The notes beneath the pieces are model-generated. The model did not search any database. It had not been told where the DNA came from and saw only the letters and a list, made by a program, of their open reading frames with translations. From contig NZ_DIUM01000064.1 in assembly GCF_002423035.1 (NCBI RefSeq), positions 23,695-87,581 on the forward strand: a DNA stretch of 63,887 nucleotides, in the 5' to 3' direction. Numbering within the stretch: position 1 is the stretch's first letter; every line of letters starts with the position of its first letter. The translations under genes and the position numbers were made by a program. This DNA is from Thiocapsa sp. UBA6158 (GTDB lineage: Bacteria > Pseudomonadota > Gammaproteobacteria > Chromatiales > Chromatiaceae). This document shows, piece after piece, positions 61,453-63,887 of the stretch.

Positions 61453-62805
61453 TCACAGCACATAGGCGGACGCACGGAACGAAACCGCGAGGCCGGCAAC
61501 CGTCCGAGAGACGTTCCAAGACCGGCAACCCACCCCGGAGATCGAGGCGTCGACCCAATTCCCGGAGACCAGAAGCGCAAGGTTTCGCCGCCAGTATCGA
61601 TATAGGCCATCATTGCCGAACCGCGCGGTGCCGCCTGCACTGGCACCGGCCGGCCGCGGGATGCCAAGCGCCGTGCGCACACGGTCGAGCCCCGACGTCG
61701 CCCCGGAAAAGACTTGCTCGGCGCCATTACCGAGGTACACCCAAGCCGCTGCATTCGACCACCACATGGCGCCCTCTGCGCGCTCGTACAGCGCGTCGAT
61801 ACTCGCTGCGGACTGCCAAGCGTCGGTCGGCCCGGCCCAGCCGGGGGTCAGTGTCGCGATCGCGACCTCCGGACGCAGCACCCAAAGGTCGCCGTTCGAG
61901 GCCACTACCGCGTCGCTCGCCGACGCGCCGGGGATCGTCACGCCGATCGCGACCTCCCACATGCCGCCGTTCAGATCCATGATGCCGTTGGCCTGACCGT
62001 TGTGCGCCGTCTTGGCGGGCACGGCGCAGGACCCCGTGCGCGGCTTTACAGCCGAGCCGGCATCCCCGGCGGAGAGCCAAAGCAGCGACGGCTCCGAGCT
62101 GTCGCCGAGGGCGTTGTTGTTGGCCCCTTTTGGCCAGTTGGTCAGCCCCGCCGCGTCGTACCAGGCGCACGCCTCGGGGCCGGTCGCCGCTTGCCCGTGC
62201 GCTGTAGCAAGCCGGGCGAGCATCGTGTAAACGAAGGCGTTGGTGCATTGCCACGCCCCGCCGCGAGCGCGGCTGAGCGTCAGCGCGTCGTGATACTGGC
62301 CGGCGCAGCCGGCCATTGTCTGGGAGCGGGTATAAGTCGAGGTCGTCGTCAGGGAGATTGGTACGCCCTCGGCGACCGACACGCCGTGCGTGTTGTCGGC
62401 GGACGGCGACGCCATGTACTTGTCGACCATGACGCCGGGCTGCAGGATCCCGCCGTCGATGAATGAGCGGTCGAGGATGTAGCCGTCGAGATTGGCGCTC
62501 GCATCGGACGCGTAGGCGCTCAGCGGCGCAATGTCGACGGCATCGAGCCCGTACGCGGCATAGCGCGGACTCTCGAGATGCCCGATGCGGTAGTAGTGCG
62601 CCGGCACCCACACGCATTGAGAGACTCCGTATAGGTAATTGCCGAAGTTACCCGACTGCGGATCATCGTAGCCGGCAAGCGGCACAAAGCCCGCCGGCAG
62701 CAGAGCGGGCGGGCAGACGCCGACACCGAACCCCATCTCGCCCTGAACACCGATGGCGTCGAGGCGACGCGCTCCGCGCGCGCCCATGAGGCGACGGGCC
62801 ATCAT
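61453..62805 (-). CDS. DGR target protein with C-type-lectin/FGE-like C-terminus
   Basis: 450 residues from ATG at 62805 (overlaps the upstream stop as ATGA; a second ATG follows). The region from about residue 140 to the end has the order of formylglycine-generating-enzyme/C-type-lectin fold proteins: TNAFVYTMLARLATAHG, GIMDLNGGMWEVAIG, and the conserved end GVGCRSW...VSFRASAYVL. VR encodes residues about 408-448, where the ligand-binding face of such domains lies. N-terminal part (to about 140) is unknown, perhaps the phage attachment. It should be displayed on the tail to bind varying receptors. Confidence 0.9.
   Translation of the reverse strand: MMARRLMGARGARRLDAIGVQGEMGFGVGVCPPALLPAGFVPLAGYDDPQSGNFGNYLYGVSQCVWVPAHYYRIGHLESPRYAAYGLDAVDIAPLSAYASDASANLDGYILDRSFIDGGILQPGVMVDKYMASPSADNTHGVSVAEGVPISLTTTSTYTRSQTMAGCAGQYHDALTLSRARGGAWQCTNAFVYTMLARLATAHGQAATGPEACAWYDAAGLTNWPKGANNNALGDSSEPSLLWLSAGDAGSAVKPRTGSCAVPAKTAHNGQANGIMDLNGGMWEVAIGVTIPGASASDAVVASNGDLWVLRPEVAIATLTPGWAGPTDAWQSAASIDALYERAEGAMWWSNAAAWVYLGNGAEQVFSGATSGLDRVRTALGIPRPAGASAGGTARFGNDGLYRYWRRNLALLVSGNWVDASISGVGCRSWNVSRTVAGLAVSFRASAYVL
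61461..61582 (-). repeat. DGR variable repeat (VR)
   Basis: 122 bases forming the end of the target gene. It differs from TR at 22 positions: 19 where TR has A on the coding strand, and three others (two adjacent near the 5' end, one near the 3' end). The encoded residues are LVSGNWVDASISGVGC and RSWNVSRTVAGLAVSF. Fourteen of about 40 residues are changed. Confidence 0.95.
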
Positions 62806-63239
62806 GCGGGCACACCCAGCACCGTGGCGCGCGCGACCACCAAGCCGGTCGGCGTCGTGTTGAGGATCAGCTCGGTCAGCGCCCCGGGCTCCGGCGCGAT
62901 ATCGGTCACGGTCGCATCGGGCCAATACCAGGCGGCCGGAATCGGGAACAGGTGCCCGCCCGCCGCGTCCTGCAGCACGTAGCAAATGACCGAGCCGCAG
63001 ACGGGCGGCGCCGGCGCGACGAGGACGACGCTCGCCAGGTCGCCGGCGAGCGCGACCCCCAAGACCCGCCCGTCGAGGGGGATCGTGAGCACGCCGTCCA
63101 GGGGCTCGAGTGTCGCTCCGGACTCGGTGTAGGTGGCGAGCGGATTGAGGTCTCTCGGCTGGAGCGCGGTCCCGGCCGCAGCAAGCCGAGGATCGTCGGC
63201 AGCGACGCCGCCCCAAAATCCGACGACCTTGATGCTCAT
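62802..63239 (-). CDS. Phage protein of unknown function upstream of DGR target
   Basis: 145 residues from ATG at 63239 (ATGA overlap with the gene before, and ATGA overlap with the target after). The beta-rich sequence (KVVGFWGGVAADDPRL, LTIPLDGRVLGVALAGDLAS, VVLVAPAPPVCGSVICYVL) has a Cys pair. It could be a structural or chaperone partner of the target. No family is recognised; an ORF starting further upstream is a shadow. Confidence 0.7.
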   Translation of the reverse strand: MSIKVVGFWGGVAADDPRLAAAGTALQPRDLNPLATYTESGATLEPLDGVLTIPLDGRVLGVALAGDLASVVLVAPAPPVCGSVICYVLQDAAGGHLFPIPAAWYWPDATVTDIAPEPGALTELILNTTPTGLVVARATVLGVPA

Positions 63240-63514
63240 GCCATCAGCTCCGCGCTGGCACTCGCCACCGCGGCGGTAATGCGCACGCCGGCGACCGGGC
63301 CGGGGAAGAGATAGAGATTCGGCGAGCCGAGCGGGTCGGAATCGAGCGTGTGCCACACCGCCGCGGCGTCCTCGGGGTCCGAGACGGTCACGGCCACGGC
63401 CACGGTGCCGCCATCGCCGGGGGAGACCGACAGGCTCCAGGGCGCGGCGCGGGGGACGAGGATCACGGACTCATCGGCAGGGACGGTGGTGCGGATGGCG
63501 CGCTCGAGGGGCAT
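63236..63514 (-). CDS. Small phage protein of unknown function
   Basis: 92 residues, beta-rich (ESVILVPRAAPWSLSVSPGD, GGTVAVAVTVSDPEDAAAV, LFPGPVAGVRI). It is 36 bases after the DUF1320 gene and coupled by ATGA to the next. Possibly a tail decoration or part of the target complex. Confidence 0.65.
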   Translation of the reverse strand: MPLERAIRTTVPADESVILVPRAAPWSLSVSPGDGGTVAVAVTVSDPEDAAAVWHTLDSDPLGSPNLYLFPGPVAGVRITAAVASASAELMA

Positions 63515-63550
63515 GTCAAACCTCGTGTCGGCCGGCGCTTCGGCGTCGGC

Positions 63551-63887
63551 TTAGTAGTCGGAGAGTGTATCCGGGCTAAACGTCGGCTCCGGGGCCGTGT
63601 AGCCCGGCGCTCCGGCGGCTCCTGGAGCGGTCGCGGGCAGGCTCATGACGCCGCGGGCGATGTCGCGCAGCCAGGCGTAGGCTTGCTCGTAGCGGCGCAC
63701 GACCTCGTCGCTGGCCGCATCGGACCAGAGGCGATAGCGGGCGATGTCGCAGCAGACTTGCGCCAGGCGCTCGCGTGTCGATGCGCCGTAGCCGGTCAGG
63801 GGCACGGCGTAACGGGCGCGGAAGGCGTCGTCCATCTCCCCGGAGGCCTCGCTCAGGGCCTGGACGAGGCGGGCCTCGTCCGGGTGC
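63551..63887 (-). CDS. DUF1320 (Mu gp36-like) protein, C-terminal part
   Basis: The frame is open to the right edge (codons before the first ATG read LVQALSEASGEMDDAFRARY), so the gene is truncated by the window. LAQVCCDIARYRLW and YEQAYAWLRDIARGVMSLP are typical of DUF1320/Mu gp36, which joins the head neck to the tail. About 112 residues are visible; the family is about 140-150 long, so roughly 30-40 residues are missing. Confidence 0.85.
   Translation of the reverse strand, partial: HPDEARLVQALSEASGEMDDAFRARYAVPLTGYGASTRERLAQVCCDIARYRLWSDAASDEVVRRYEQAYAWLRDIARGVMSLPATAPGAAGAPGYTAPEPTFSPDTLSDY

Larger units (their letters stand above)
59724..62805 (-). other. Diversity-generating retroelement (DGR) cassette
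   Basis: The gene order on the coding strand is target with VR, Avd, TR, RT, the layout of the Bordetella BPP-1 DGR. All four parts are intact. TR and VR are the same length (122) and differ almost only at template adenines, the mark of mutagenic retrohoming. It lies between the Mu-type neck genes. Confidence 0.93.
45439..63887. mobile_element. Prophage, tail module and part of neck module (right end outside window)
   Basis: From just after tRNA-Thr to the right edge, about 25 minus-strand genes with tight or overlapping starts encode a contractile tail in P2 order, two Mu-type neck proteins and a diversity-generating retroelement. No integrase, transposase, capsid, terminase or lysis gene is in the window; these should lie to the right. 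Genes are intact, so the prophage could be functional. The left boundary is inferred from the tRNA. Confidence 0.88.

Noticed and set aside
45439..63887. Insertion sequences or transposase genes
   Set aside because: No IS transposase or inverted-repeat-bounded transposase gene was recognised in the prophage part or elsewhere in the window.

Overview
The window looks like a chromosomal segment of a purple sulfur bacterium (phototrophic gammaproteobacterium, Chromatiaceae-like; taxon inferred, not proven). It is GC-rich. It encodes bacteriochlorophyll genes (bciB, bchI, bchD, bchO) next to carotenoid genes (crtI, crtB). The remaining housekeeping genes (ruvB, gloA, folP, glcD, apbE, an RbbA-type exporter) fit a gammaproteobacterium.

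Positions 1-16 kb hold the end of a trehalose synthase/maltokinase fusion, a three-gene HlyD-RbbA-permease export operon, a YbiT-type ABC-F ATPase, a cold-shock gene, glyoxalase I, a HIT protein, a methyltransferase, a decayed ParA/PIN junction and a CBS-PAS-EAL signalling protein. Positions 14.6-23.9 kb are the pigment block: bciB divergent from an alpha/beta hydrolase, then bchI-bchD-bchO, then crtI-crtB behind a clear promoter with an overlapping TGT-N12-ACA palindrome. Positions 24-31 kb are a minus-strand arylacetate/arylpyruvate module (iorA, iorB, two paaK-type ligases, an ACT-domain protein). Positions 31-45 kb are mixed: a YbaY-MliC-META envelope protein, a HugZ-like protein, folP, a lipoprotein, a type IV pilin, apbE, an RND pump, a DUF29 gene, ruvB and glcD.

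From tRNA-Thr(TGT) at 45.4 kb to the right edge lies a prophage. Nearly all its genes are on the minus strand. It combines a P2-type contractile tail (V, W, J, I, fibre, sheath, tube, E/E', T, U, X, D) with Mu-type neck proteins (DUF1320, DUF1834). Between the neck genes sits a complete diversity-generating retroelement (DGR): a 450-residue target with a C-terminal variable repeat, Avd, a template repeat and a reverse transcriptase. The 122-bp repeats align without gaps and differ at 22 positions; 19 of these are adenines on the template's coding strand. A hairpin with a GGTA loop lies just after the variable repeat. The system should diversify a receptor-binding or surface-binding phage protein.

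A second theme is a dispersed family of about 85-bp repeats bounded by TTAAACCGCG / CGCGGTTTAA. It occurs alone or as a two-unit composite with an AT-rich spacer. Five genes end with their stop codon inside the terminus of such a repeat. Other notable points are a -1 frameshift site for the E/E' tail chaperone, a plus-strand membrane-protein gene that exactly fills a gap between two minus-strand phage genes, seven tandem GCTGGCG units, and a maltokinase with HGNLH in place of HGDLH.
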